Source: Siphonodentalium dalli
Lineage: Eukaryota > Mollusca > Scaphopoda > Gadilida > Siphonodentaliidae
NCBI GenBank assembly: GCA_032622095.1
Contig: CP136067.1
Span: 58,939,899-59,003,898 of the forward strand
Length of the DNA stretch: 64,000 bases
Direction of reading: 5' to 3'
The position numbers were made by a program, and so were the translations under genes. Under the pieces are notes generated by a model. It had not been told where the DNA came from. It was given only the letters and a program-made list of their open reading frames with translations, and did not search any database. Of the stretch, positions 27,901 through 37,169 are shown piece by piece. Numbering within the stretch: position 1 is the first letter of the stretch; each line of letters begins with the position of its first letter.

Positions 27901-30900
27901 CTACAGGTCGTACTGTTCGTCTGATCATCATGATATTTGTCATTGATGTTAATAATGACATGTAGATGGGAACGAGTGATTTTGGGGTCGTTCGGCCAAA
28001 AAACATGGCTGCCAGCAGCCATCTTGGATTTTACTCTTTGCATGACTAAATCCTTTGGCGCGGGCTACAGGTAGTTGTGTTGGTCGGAAGTTTATGAAAT
28101 TTGTCATGGATGTTAACAATGACATGTAGATGGGAACGAGTGATTTTGGAGTTGTTCGGCCGAAAAACATGGCTGCCAGCAGCCATCTTGGATTTTACTC
28201 TTTGCATGACTAAATCCTTTGGCCCGGGCTACAGGTCGTACCTTTGGTCTGATCTTTATGAAATTTGTCATGAATGTTGACATTGACATGTAGATGGGAA
28301 CGAGTCATTTTGGGGTCATTCGGCCTAAAAACATGGCCGCTGGCAGCCATCTTGGATTTCAAGATTCAATCCATTGGCGCGGGCTACAGATCGTACTGTT
28401 CGCCTGATCATCATGAAATTTGTCATTGATGTTTATAATGACATGTAGATGGGAACGAGTGATTTTGGTGTCGTTTGGCAAAAAAACATGGCCGCCAGCA
28501 GCCATCTTGTATTTTACTCTTTGCATGACTAAATCCTTTGGCGCGGGCTACAGGTCGTACCTTTGGTCTGATCTTTATGAAATTTGTCATGAATGTTGAC
28601 ATTGACATGTAGATGGGAACGAGTAATTTTGGGGTCATTCGTCCAAAAAACATGGCCGCTGGCAGCCATCTTGGATTTCAAGATTCAATCCATTGGCGCG
28701 GGCTACAGGTCGTACTGTTCGTCTGATCATCATGATATTTGTCATTGATGTTAATAATGACATGTAGATGGGAACGAGTGATTTTGGGGTCGTTCGGCCA
28801 AAAAACATGGCTGCCAGCAGCCATCTTGGATTTTACTCTTTGCATGACTAAATCCTTTGGCGCGGGCTACAGGTAGTTGTGTTGGTCGGAAGTTTATGAA
28901 ATTTGTCATGGATGTTAACACTGACATGTAGATGGGAACGAGTGATTTTGGAGTCGTTCGGCCAAAAAACATGGCCGCCAGCAGCCATCTTGGATTTTAC
29001 TCTTTGCATGACTAAATCCTTTGGCGCGGGCTATAGGTTGCCTTTGGTCTAATCTTTATAAAATTTGTCATGAACGTTGACATTGACATGTAAATGGGAA
29101 CTAATCATTGTCGGGTCATTCGGCCAAAAAACATGGCTGCTGGCGGCCATCTTGGATTTCAAAATTCAATCCATTGGCGCGGGCTACAGGTCGTACTGTT
29201 CGTCTGATCATCATGAAATTTGTCATGAATGATAACAATGACATGTAGATGGGATCGAGTCGTTTTGGGGTCATTTGGTCAAAAAACATGGCCGCCAGCA
29301 GCCATCTTGGATTTTACTCTTTGCATGACTAAATCCTTTGGTGCGGGCTACAGGTCATAGCTTTGGTCAAATGGTCATGAAATTTGTCATTAATTATAAC
29401 AATGACATGTAGATGGGAACGAGTCGTTTTGGGGTCATTCGGTCAAAAAACATTGCCACCAGCATTTTACTTTTTGCATGACTAAATCCTTTGTCGTGGG
29501 CTACAGGTCATACCTTTGGTCTGCTATTTATTAAATTTGTCATGAATGTTGACATTGACATGTAGATGGGAACGAATCATTGTGGGGTCATTCGGCCAAA
29601 AAACATGGCTGCCAGCGGCCATCTTGGATTTCAAAATTCAATCCATTGGCGCGGTCTACAGGTCGTACTGTTCGTCTGATCATCATGAAATTTGTATGTC
29701 GTAGCTTTGGTCAGATCTTCATAAAATTTGTCATGGATGTTAACAATTATACGTAGATGGGAACGAGTTCTTTTGGGGTCAATTGGCCAAAAAAAATGGC
29801 CACCAGCAGCCATCTTGTATTTTACTCTTTGCATCACTAAATCCTTTGGCGCATGTTAGACATTTCAATTAGCACCTTTCCTATTCCTCCATTTACTGTC
29901 AACCATTAAATTATTCCCCTACCTAAGTTGAGCTACAGTGTCATTGACACTTTCATATTATTGACTCTGTGTGCTCAATCCGATTGAGATGTGTACTATA
30001 CAAGAAGCTTGTCGATTTCATCATGTTCATTTCATTCATAAAATGTCATCATGTCGATTTCAACGAAACTCGACGAGCAACGTCATCATGTAGCTTTCAC
30101 CATCGACCGAATTTGCGATAACCTGATTGTATCTTCTGCTTTGTTCATGTGTTTCATGTCGATTCATGAAAATAGAAGGATATCTGAGGATTATCAGATT
30201 CACGTATGTACTATGTAATATCAGGATAATTTAAACGCGATATAATAACGTTTGCTTGCATCACGAATTTCGATTTTGATTCCAGTATTGTCCCCAGCCC
30301 AGCCAGAGTGATTGAGATTTTCCCATTGCACGCGACATTTATATTTTAGGCCACCCCATTGCAAATATTTGACAGTCCTTAATATGTTATAATTATGTTC
30401 TCAATAAAATGTAAACCGCGGCTACGAATGAACTTCACTGTGCATAATTCTGATAGTAACTCCCCTCATTTTGGAACGCCGGCCATTGAAAGACGCACAC
30501 GTTTATTTCAGATTACGACATTGATGCTTTAAGCCCACCGATCTACTGTGCGACAAAAGTGCTCGCAAAAATTCAAAACAGCAGTGTCGTATTACATAAT
30601 AATTGGTGACGTCACAAAATCAGATATAGTCTATATACGACCCAAAGCGTCCGGCTTTGGTTCGTTATAAACCAAGATTCCAGTTGTCTTTTGGTTTGGG
30701 TTAAATCCAGAACCAGGAATTCAGCCTCAAATTTTTCAGTAAAGAGTTTTTTTTCAAGGGCTGCAACGGGTTTCGTCCATTCAGTTTTCTTAGTGTGAAA
30801 ATGGATTTTACTCTTTGCTTGACTAAATAATTTGGAACACCCTCATCTGATTGTCGCCAAACTTCATATGGATATCGGAGTGGCCTCTAGATGGAAGCTG

Positions 30901-33900
30901 TCAAATTGTTCCGAAATTCGTTAAAAAAATGACCGCTTGCTGCCATCTTGGATTTTATATTTAAATCCATCGGCACACCCTGCAGCTCACATTTTTTGAA
31001 GAAATGTTTAGAAAATTTACAGGCATGTTTAGGATCACCTCGATTGAATTTGAAAATTTTCAGTCAAAACATGCTGCAGGCAGCCATCTTGGATTTAACT
31101 CTTTGCTTTGAAATATTTTGCAACATGGATGTTCAGATAATTGAAGTTCAAAAAGAGCCTTACACATATTATCTGAACATCTTTTCAGATGAAAATTTAT
31201 ATGGGATTATAAATTATTTATGGGATTGTGTTTCTCTGTCTGTTATCTGCTTATGTTATTACAACTTCATTAGAAATTAAGAATAAAACCATTGCAATGA
31301 TTACTTTTAGAACTGAATTTGAGAATCCATTCAGTAGTGAACTGTCTAATTTTCCCCACGTTCCATTTCAGTGAGGATTGGAAACCGGTTCTAACTGTTA
31401 ACTCTATAGTCTATGGTCTTCAGTATTTATTCCTGGTGAGTTTTAGTTATTTTTGCATTTTGCCACTATCTCTTATCATGGCAAACAATGTATAACATAA
31501 TGGCTTGGATATATTCTTGTAAAACATTTTTATGTTGCTAGAATAGTGATACAGCCAGTTCATGGTTGTACCTACAGGCACATTTTATAAATTCAGCCAA
31601 GTGATACGGAAATGTATCCACCAATTTAATACTAAGGCAATGTCCAAATTAAATTAAATCATTACTGTGAACAAAAACGATATCAACTTGCGAAATGGCA
31701 ACAGTTGAATTCACCTTGCAGTAGTTTTTGTGCATTCAAGATAAACCTTAAATACCATGCATTTTCGGTTTATTGACCTAGAGTTCAAGAGACTGTTGTG
31801 ACAATTCTGATTCTTTTAAACTGTTTATTGGTAAGTGGATAATCATATCTCTTCTCAGGAAAACGAGTTGTACTTGATTTCTAACTTCTTCTGCAGGGAC
31901 TTTGAATAGTTCAGCAGTTTGTGTTTTGAGGTACAGTTATTGTGTATGCATGCTACAAGTTCAAATTATTCACTCCACTTCGCGTCATGATCTATACCCA
32001 TCCCACTGGGCACTATACCCATCCCACTGGGCACTATACCCATCCCACTGGGCACTATACCCATCCCACTGGGTACTATACCCATCCCACTGGGCACTAT
32101 ACCCATGTAGTAGAGATGGGCGGTTAACCGTGGAATCAGTTCGGTTTTGGTTGTCGGGAAAAACCGGAAATGACAACCGTGGTAAGTTGGAAAAACCCGT
32201 AGTTTCGGTTGTCACAACTTCCTGTAATCATGGCAGAGCACGACGAACAAACGAGTCCTGTGTGGAAATATTTTTCAAAGAAAGATAAGAAATTAAGTGT
32301 GCCGCCTGTAATATATGCAGAAAGGAGTTCGCATGGTGAAATCGCGCGACGAATTAATTACGTTGCTTCCGTGTACACCTATTTTCGCCGTAGTAAACAC
32401 AACACAACTTGTCACAAGTCAGTTTATTTCTCATGATCTTTTAATCATTAAGGCCGTACAAATACTCTGAAAGGTGAATTTGATAACGAGGATACGATAT
32501 CAAAAGGTATCAATCATTGTTACCCGCATTCCCTATTAGTTTTTATCACTGTTTGGATGTTAAATCGTCAAATATATTTGTGCGCCGTTGATTAAAAATG
32601 TTATACCGGAATCGGAGCCGGAATGAATTATACCGTTTGTCGGTAAACTGTTGAGAAATAGCACTCATTCAGGTGACTTGTATTGGATGCATGTATAGTT
32701 TGTACAGTATTATGTTCCCTAATGTGATTGAGAGATTCTAGTCATGTTTTATTTTCATTTTGTTTATTTCCAATTTTATTTTTCAAATAATATAATAATA
32801 ATAATAATATAGAGTATTTGTATAGCGCCATATCCCGTATGGCTCATGGCGCTGAACAATTCACACAAACGCAGTCACACACATTCACACTATAACATAT
32901 ACGCAATAAATAATATGCATGTATTTCAATAATTAAGTCTCCTCAACGTTTTCTGATGTTATTTGTCCGAAATGGGAGATGAATAGGTGAGTTTTTAGGG
33001 CCGATTTGAATGTTTCCAAACAGTCAGACTGTTTCACCTCTTTGGGAAGGTTGTTCCAAATGGTCGGCCCGTAGACCTCGAAAGAACGGCGACCAAAGTA
33101 CATCAGATCTCGTTTAGGTACAACCATCGCATTCGCATCCTGTGATCGAAGTGGTCGAGCAGGTACATATTTGACCAACAATGTATCAATATATGGTGGC
33201 AAAGCATTATCAATATCCGACTTTCTATAACACAAAGTAGCATGTTTGTACACAATTCGTTCAAATATGGGAAGCCAATGTAATTTATACAACAGTGGGG
33301 TAACATGATCAAATTTGCCTGCACGGCACACAATTTTTGCAGCAATATTAACAATTTTTTGAAGTTTGTGAAGTTGATAATCTGGGAGTCCTGCTAAAAT
33401 AGAATTACAGTAATCGATTTTGGATAACACAAATGAGGACATCAATATTTGTGTGGATTGTTCGGAGATATATGGACGTACATGCGAAATGCGCCGGAGC
33501 TCCATATATAAGGACCTGCATAGGTTGCTGATGTGAGATGACATTGAGAAGTTTTTGTCGATGGTCACACCGAGGTTTTTAATAACATCAGAAAATTCAA
33601 TTACACTGTCGCCGATGAGCGTGGCATTAAGACTGACCCCCTTCAACCGAGCGTTAGTTCCACAAAGCATAATTTCAGTTTTGCTTTCGTTAAGTTTGAG
33701 TTTGTTGATCTCCATCCATGTTTTAACTTCTGAAACGCATGTCTGAACTTGAGAAATTGCTTCGTCTAAGATCGATGGCTCAACTGATATGTACATTTGG
33801 GTATCGTCTGCATACATGTGATACTGAATATCTAGTCACACACATTAGTTTTATGCCAATATAAATGATCATTATATTATTTCACACTTATGATCATATG

Positions 33901-35619
33901 ATGCTGAATTGCAGTCATACACAATACACAGACTCACTTGCATTCTAGCACTGCCACTCGACATGGACATTAACAATATACATGTAATAGTAACAATATG
34001 ATACATAATTTACAATTATAAAAGGACATGTACCTCACAAGTTATGGTAATAAAATTGGTGTGTTTTCTTTGTAATATGATGAAGCATAATTAGATTTTG
34101 TTCACATTAGTCATTTTTATTAATAAAAACCGAAACCGAAACCGAGACTCAACTCTTTTTCCACAACCGAAACCGAAAACCGAGGCAAATTTTCACAACC
34201 GTCCATCTCTACCATGTAGTCAACTCCAAGCCATGCTCTATTTATTAAATATATGCTGCTTGTCCGGGATCACTGTGCTTGTGGAATCAGACATATATTT
34301 ATCTCAGTGTACTAATCCGGCATCTATTGCATCACATTTACTTCACTACATTGGATATCATACTGACACAGTCACTGTAAATGGATTTATCCTGTCAGGT
34401 CATTAAATAACTTTGTGGCTGCATCAAATTAACTTCATATCAAAAAGATGGAACATCGAGCAACCAGAACCGAAACCGAAAGTTGATGCTGCTGACACAG
34501 ATTATCTGACTACTCCATCTCTAATGACATTAACCCTATGGCGGGTACAACGACATTATGTCATTGTATAGGGTTTAAAATCCCGTCGAGAATCATAATC
34601 ATGATTCTAATTTGATTCCCGTAAAAGTAGATGATTGGCTGTAGAAATGCTATATTTTGATTCTCGCAATTTTTTTTAGATTTTAAGGCCTGTCATACGG
34701 TTGTCGAAACAGATATTTATTTCACCCATATAGATATACCCGGTAGCTATAAAACAACAGGACAACAAATCAAATGTCCCATATAATATTTAAACAATGA
34801 ACCCGCTGGAATATGCCAACATGACATAACTAGTGGCACGTGTTTTCGTGAAGAATGCAGTTGTGTCAAAGACAATTTCTTCCTGGATATACATGTACAT
34901 GTGTGTCAGCTCCACTTTGCGTATTTAATGCTTAGAAAATAATTCCCTTTCAAAGAACAACTCTTTATGATTCAAGGTTAATGGATCCCAAGTTGAGTCT
35001 GTCTTCAATTCATGGCATAACTATTCAAAGGGAGCACGGATGAAATAAATATTCTGCTTGTGAGCGGAATTCTAAACAAAAACACAAACTTATTTTGGGT
35101 GAAATATAAGCTTTATCAAAGTTTATGTTATTGCTAAATTGTCATTATATAATAATATTTTTTTATGGTATACATATGGTATTATTTGGGTCTAAATTGA
35201 GTAAATATAGAACATTTTTAGTTATTAAAAATCTCCCGAATTTGAGCGCTAGATCTCCCGAATTCTGAAGTTCAATCTCCCGAAATTTCCATGCCAGAAG
35301 TTAACATGTATGGCTCTGTGACTTCTACATAGGATATGCCTACCCTAGGTTGTAATTCACATGGGTGTAAGAAGCCCAGCTCTTGTTTTGGGGCTGAGCT
35401 GGTCACCCATGGCACTAAAAGAGTTGGGCAACATTTTCATTTTAAAAAAGCCTTCAATTTGACCTCTATTTTCAGGAACTAAATCCAGAGGACCCATTGA
35501 ATAAGGAAGCAGCTGAAGTTTTACAAAGTAATCGACGTTTATTTGAACAGAATGTTTCAAAATCTATGCGTGGAGGATATATTGGTAGTACGTACTTTGA
35601 ACGGTGCTTAAAGAACTAA
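12814..35619 (+). CDS. UBE2M: NEDD8-conjugating enzyme UBC12 (UBE2M), complete five-exon gene
   Basis: Exons 12814-12922, 15063-15157, 22263-22405, 31372-31435 and 35476-35619 join in frame with GT-AG introns to 184 residues (human 183). UBE2M takes NEDD8 from the NAE1-UBA3 E1 and, with RBX1, passes it to cullins, which activates cullin-RING ubiquitin ligases. The N-terminal MIKLF docking peptide that binds UBA3 is intact, and a Lys/Ser-rich linker leads to the UBC fold. HPN is at 101-103, the catalytic Cys111 lies in NVCLNI, followed by WKP, and the protein ends FERCLKN. Residue numbering up to the active site equals that of human UBE2M. Introns are 2.1, 7.1, 9.0 and 4.0 kb and filled with repeats, but the coding sequence shows no breaks. 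A possible AATAAA lies at 36315-36320. Confidence 0.98.
13112..13520 (+). mobile_element. tRNA-derived SINE in UBE2M intron 1
   Basis: A perfect A box TGGCCGAGTGG at 13123-13133 and a B box GGATCGATTCC at 13171-13181 (one change from consensus) form a pol III promoter. A tRNA-unrelated body follows, with TGTGCACGTTAAAGAACCC near 13391, a motif I associate with marine invertebrate SINEs. The element ends in a TAGA microsatellite tail at about 13502-13520. Complete in appearance. Confidence 0.8.
14390..14620 (-). pseudogene. LINE reverse transcriptase fragment
   Basis: Read on the minus strand in a broken frame, the sequence gives [20 protein letters not shown], the block of non-LTR reverse transcriptases that usually follows NYRP. 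Frameshifts and stops on both sides show a dead fragment inside UBE2M intron 1. Family not assigned. Confidence 0.65.
15063..15157 (+). CDS. UBE2M: UBE2M exon 2
   Basis: 95 bp between TTTCTCCAG and GTAAGT. It encodes residues 37-68, [11 protein letters not shown] followed by [12 protein letters not shown], the first helix and strand of the UBC fold. It ends on a codon boundary. Confidence 0.97.
15282..15585. mobile_element. MITE with inverted ends and inner hairpin
   Basis: The ends around 15285-15345 (CATACGACTTTCCCGTCGAG) and 15530-15580 are reverse complements with few changes. An inner hairpin, CCCGTTATTTAGTAAA against its complement, lies at 15379-15419. In UBE2M intron 2. Confidence 0.6.
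16048..16215. repeat. Fragment of the GGCGGTGGGTAT MITE family
   Basis: ATGGCCTTCGTGGTGGGTAT near 16052 and a GTTATGTAAACAAACATCAAAAATG stretch in two parts match the element ends at 41506-41990 and 52610-52860. The open frame that follows is not a recognisable protein. Confidence 0.45.
17645..18065. mobile_element. MITE, copy 1 of the TACTCAATCCGATT family
   Basis: The left end, with CAATCCGATTTAACGCTCC, matches the right end of 52250-52612 in reverse, including the AAGCCAAAGAAA region. The right end TCAGATTGAGTACCTTTAAT is an inverted match to its own left end. A second repeat family starts at once after it at 18066. Confidence 0.55.
18066..18245. repeat. GTTCAGATAATAAG dispersed repeat, copy 1
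   Basis: Contains GTTCAGATAATAAGTTCAAC, GAATTCTTCTGCACTTATAT and a TAATGTATACTTTTATAACC end, in the order seen in the copies at about 36500-36735, 48125-48370, 49733-49845, 55650-55985 and 62265-62530. A family of non-coding elements spread through this window. Confidence 0.6.
19100..19480. repeat. Degenerate two-copy tandem repeat
   Basis: Two diverged copies of about 150-170 bp share CACCATTTATTAA, GTACAAAAT then GGACTCGTCTTACGG or CCCGTCTTGCAG, and AAATGGACA blocks. It is unlike the ~160 bp satellite at 23-30 kb. No coding capacity. Confidence 0.5.
20080..21745. mobile_element. Possible hAT-like element with CGAAT-rich ends
   Basis: Clusters of the pentamer CGAAT at 20092-20143 and, in inverted orientation, at 21664-21725 bracket 1.5 kb of AT-rich sequence. 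The outer right end GGCCCTACC and left end GGCCTATCGGC are only loosely inverted. No transposase frame is seen. Class not proven. Confidence 0.4.
22263..22405 (+). CDS. UBE2M: UBE2M exon 3 (active site)
   Basis: 143 bp between TTATTCCAG and GTAAGT. It encodes [31 protein letters not shown] and NVCLNIL, which include the HPN motif and catalytic Cys111. The last codon (Arg116) is split after two bases. Confidence 0.98.
22957..29951. mobile_element. Satellite-cored element, Helentron/pearl-like, in UBE2M intron 3
   Basis: The left end has TAGCTCAACTTA (22957-22968) directly followed by its own complement, giving a hairpin at 22958-22984. The right end carries TAAGTTGAGCTA (29924-29935), the exact complement of the left motif, then a short palindrome AGTGTCATTGACACT (29937-29951). 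Between lie a (GTGTCCGT)n stretch at about 23003-23070 and a ~6.8 kb tandem array. Such ends around a ~160 bp tandem core resemble bivalve pearl/CvA elements and Helitron-derived (Helentron) non-autonomous elements; that assignment is from family knowledge. The ORFs across this region are repeat shadows. Confidence 0.65.
23075..29860. repeat. ~160 bp satellite array, about 42 monomers
   Basis: Two monomer types mostly alternate: a ~164 bp form with TTTACTCTTTGCATGACTAAAT and a ~155 bp form with TTTCAAGATTCAATCCATTGG. All share ATGGCCGCCAGCAGCCATCTT, GGCTACAGGTCGTA and GACATGTAGATGGGAACGAG. Higher-order copies exist: about 481, 802 and 1603 bp offsets (3, 5 and 10 monomers). The last monomers, after about 29030, are more diverged and contain deletions, typical of array edges. 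Confidence 0.95.
30785..31115. repeat. Diverged outlying relatives of the satellite
   Basis: Two degenerate units share the blocks ATGGATTTTACTCTTTGCTTGA, CTAGATGGAAGCTG and GCTGCCATCTTGGATTTTA with the main array, but the rest differs strongly. They sit 0.8 kb beyond the array end and just before UBE2M exon 4. The open frame 30948-31280 overlaps them and is not a gene. Confidence 0.7.
31372..31435 (+). CDS. UBE2M: UBE2M exon 4
   Basis: 64 bp between CATTTCAG and GTGAGT. It completes Arg116 and reads [21 protein letters not shown], conserved in UBE2M. It ends on a codon boundary. It lies 1.4 kb downstream of the large satellite-cored element. Confidence 0.97.
31988..32110. repeat. 21 bp minisatellite, about 5.5 copies
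   Basis: Tandem units ACTATACCCATCCCACTGGGC, almost identical. Open on both strands, which explains the repetitive ORFs here. The last partial unit supplies the left target site of the hAT element. Confidence 0.95.
32230..32330 (+). pseudogene. hAT transposase BED-finger remnant
   Basis: Starts with an ATG at 32230 and reads VWKYFSKK; the Cys pair of the finger appears only after a +1 shift near 32290. A stop follows shortly. No dimerisation or RNase-H-like domain remains. Confidence 0.6.
32795..33832 (-). mobile_element. 5'-truncated CR1/jockey-like LINE nested in the hAT element
   Basis: The minus-strand body ends in a 3' tail with TATAGCGCCATATCCCGTATGG and an ATA/TAT microsatellite at 32795-32815, usual for CR1-like LINEs of this kind. 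The 5' end is truncated inside the reverse transcriptase, a few residues before YADD. It lies wholly within the hAT element and therefore inserted after it. Confidence 0.85.
32933..33829 (-). CDS. LINE reverse transcriptase, C-terminal part (truncated)
   Basis: An open frame of 294 codons from the first Met, starting [11 protein letters not shown], the catalytic YADD box, and continuing through the thumb: [50 protein letters not shown] and [10 protein letters not shown], to PTIWNNLP and SALKTHLF. This order is that of CR1/jockey clade polymerases. The endonuclease and the first half of the polymerase are missing, so it cannot work alone. Apart from the truncation the frame is intact, which suggests a fairly young insertion. 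Confidence 0.9.
   Translation of the reverse strand: MQYHMYADDTQMYISVEPSILDEAISQVQTCVSEVKTWMEINKLKLNESKTEIMLCGTNARLKGVSLNATLIGDSVIEFSDVIKNLGVTIDKNFSMSSHISNLCRSLYMELRRISHVRPYISEQSTQILMSSFVLSKIDYCNSILAGLPDYQLHKLQKIVNIAAKIVCRAGKFDHVTPLLYKLHWLPIFERIVYKHATLCYRKSDIDNALPPYIDTLLVKYVPARPLRSQDANAMVVPKRDLMYFGRRSFEVYGPTIWNNLPKEVKQSDCLETFKSALKTHLFISHFGQITSENVEET
34463..34515. repeat. Second hAT-like terminal fragment
   Basis: ACCGAAACCGAAAG and a CCATCTCTA end resemble the right terminus at 34130-34211. Probably a decayed or rearranged end of the same family. No partner end found. Confidence 0.4.
35476..35619 (+). CDS. UBE2M: UBE2M exon 5 (last coding exon)
   Basis: 144 bp after a TATTTTCAG acceptor. 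It reads [17 protein letters not shown], then [15 protein letters not shown] and FERCLKN, then TAA. It carries the C-terminal helices of the E2. Confidence 0.97.
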   Translation, partial: ELNPEDPLNKEAAEVLQSNRRLFEQNVSKSMRGGYIGSTYFERCLKN

Positions 35620-35699
35620 AAAATCTAATCTATGTTGATACATGTGTGTATGAATGTTTGATGAGTGAGATCTAGGCTGCTGGTTCCTTTGAAAAATGC

Positions 35700-35850
35700 T
35701 GGCCGAGGAGGATATGCGCTCGTCAAGAGAATGCTGTCGATCAAGGTCTGTGCTCTTCATGAGAACGCTGGCATTAGAGGTCTGTGCTCGTCATGAGAAT
35801 ACTGCCGTTAGAGGTCTATGCTCGTCATGAGAATGCTGCCGATGAAGTTT
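35700..35850. repeat. ~36 bp minisatellite in the UBE2M 3' region
   Basis: About four copies of a unit containing GTGCTCGTCATGAGAATGCTG with some divergence, 80 bp after the UBE2M stop codon, so it may lie within the 3' UTR. Confidence 0.75.
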
Positions 35851-36314
35851 TTCGCAGACCAACCTAATCGACTGCAGAAATATGGTGTTCTGTGTCAAGC
35901 TTACTTCATTCAATTCCACAGGGCATTCATCGCTAATCAACTTAAAAAGTTGAATGTTGTTGGTTGCTGCATAGTTTGTTCATAGTGTTACAATTTAAAA
36001 TTATTTTATTGATTGAATATAATCTATGCCAGTGCTAAGCTTGATTGATCACTAACACAATTAAATCTCGGGTCATTGACGTGACAAAAAGGCTTTCATT
36101 CTAGTGCGTCCAACTTCAGATTTCCAACTGCTCACCCCCTTGGATTAGTACTACATGGGGGGGGGGGGGGGGGGGGGGGGCAGTATTTTCAAACCAAATT
36201 CCCTGAATTTCCCTAACTGCTACAGAATTATGATCAAACACCTCCAACACATCTATTTGGTCATAAATTTAACAATTTACTGTATTTTTTATCACATTAA
36301 TTTATGTAACATTG

Positions 36315-36320
36315 AATAAA
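36315..36320 (+). promoter_or_regulatory. UBE2M: Possible UBE2M polyadenylation signal
   Basis: AATAAA about 700 bp after the stop codon, beyond a poly-G tract at 36158-36180. I saw no AATAAA nearer the stop, but AT-rich sequence makes chance matches common. Confidence 0.3.
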
Positions 36321-36499
36321 CTATGAACAGATGATGCAACCTGGTACTTCTATATTTGCATCGTGACTGGAATTGCATTTGATGTATGGAAATTGTGACT
36401 ACCCTAACAATTTCATTACTTTGGGGAAGTCCTTACACTTGTCAGAACAAAAATATAATGGTGTACAATTTGTGAATAATTGATGTAATGAATTCTTGC

Positions 36500-36735
36500 T
36501 AAATTATATTGTGGTTGAGATTTACCCCAGGTAACCATTTCTTTACAGAGGGATGTTCATGAAATATGAGCAGACGACAGCTAATAGTATACTACAGAAG
36601 GTTTACTATTTCTTGGTGGTAAATGTTCAGATAATAAGTTCAACAAATGACGCAGGCCATTTGTTGAACTTATTTTCTGAAAAATTTCTGAGGGAACCAC
36701 TCGTCAATGAGTATTTAGTAAAGAGAAGGTTAAAA
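36500..36735. repeat. GTTCAGATAATAAG dispersed repeat, copy 2
   Basis: GTTCAGATAATAAGTTCAAC at 36627 is followed by its near-complement TTTGTTGAACTTATTTTCTG, then CTCGTCAATGAGTATTTAG. The open frame 36553-36738 runs through it and is a repeat shadow. Confidence 0.6.
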
Positions 36736-37169
36736 TAGCTATATTTTGAGTTTGGAATTAACTATGAAATGCTTTGTTATGTAACAACCTTTGACCCATA
36801 AGCATTCTTCTTAAGGAAAAACTTAGTCAAATTAAATAAGTAAAGCCAAGAATCATATAATAAATAAGTTTTATTTTGTTGTGTACTGTTGACAAATCAA
36901 AATAGATATTTAAAAAGTGAAAAGAGCAAATGGTCAAATGATGAATGCTGCTATTAAATGCTAACATATGAGCAAAATAAGATGTATTTTAAAAATTCAG
37001 ATGTTTGCAGACGGTGTGTATCACATTGAACAAACAAACATATAGGTTCAGCTCATTATTCTAATTAGGCATTTGCAATGTGCCTACTCAGTAACTTCCT
37101 ACTTTCACAGAAACTGAGACTAATAGAATGGAATAAGACAACACTAAAAAAATGTGGCACATTTCTCAT

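Larger units (their letters stand above)
32111..34211 (+). mobile_element. Defective hAT transposon in UBE2M intron 4
   Basis: The ends TAGAGATGGGCGGTT (32111) and the complement of TAGAGATGGACGGTT (to 34211) form inverted repeats. Identical 8 bp duplications CCATGTAG lie at 32103-32110 and 34212-34219, the hallmark of hAT. At 32230 a frame opens [18 protein letters not shown] and, after a frameshift, [11 protein letters not shown], which resembles a BED zinc finger at the N-terminus of hAT transposases. The catalytic part is absent. A LINE fragment is inserted inside. Confidence 0.85.

Noticed and set aside
22983-29837. A dozen minus-strand ORFs of 68-97 codons with shared KSKIQDGCW and [13 protein letters not shown] motifs
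   Set aside because: They repeat with the satellite period and differ by frameshifts between monomers. They are translations of tandem DNA, not a protein family.
22957-29951. A CRISPR-like or centromeric array
   Set aside because: Monomers are ~160 bp and contiguous without unique spacers. The array is bounded by element ends and lies inside an intron of an intact gene.
30948-31280. Plus-strand ORF of 110 codons
   Set aside because: It covers the diverged satellite units and has no recognisable domain.
31902-32288. Plus-strand ORF with repeated LYPSHWA units and two further ORFs in the same place
   Set aside because: The repeats are the 21 bp minisatellite, and the frame then runs into the hAT end. 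Both strands are open simply because of the repeat.
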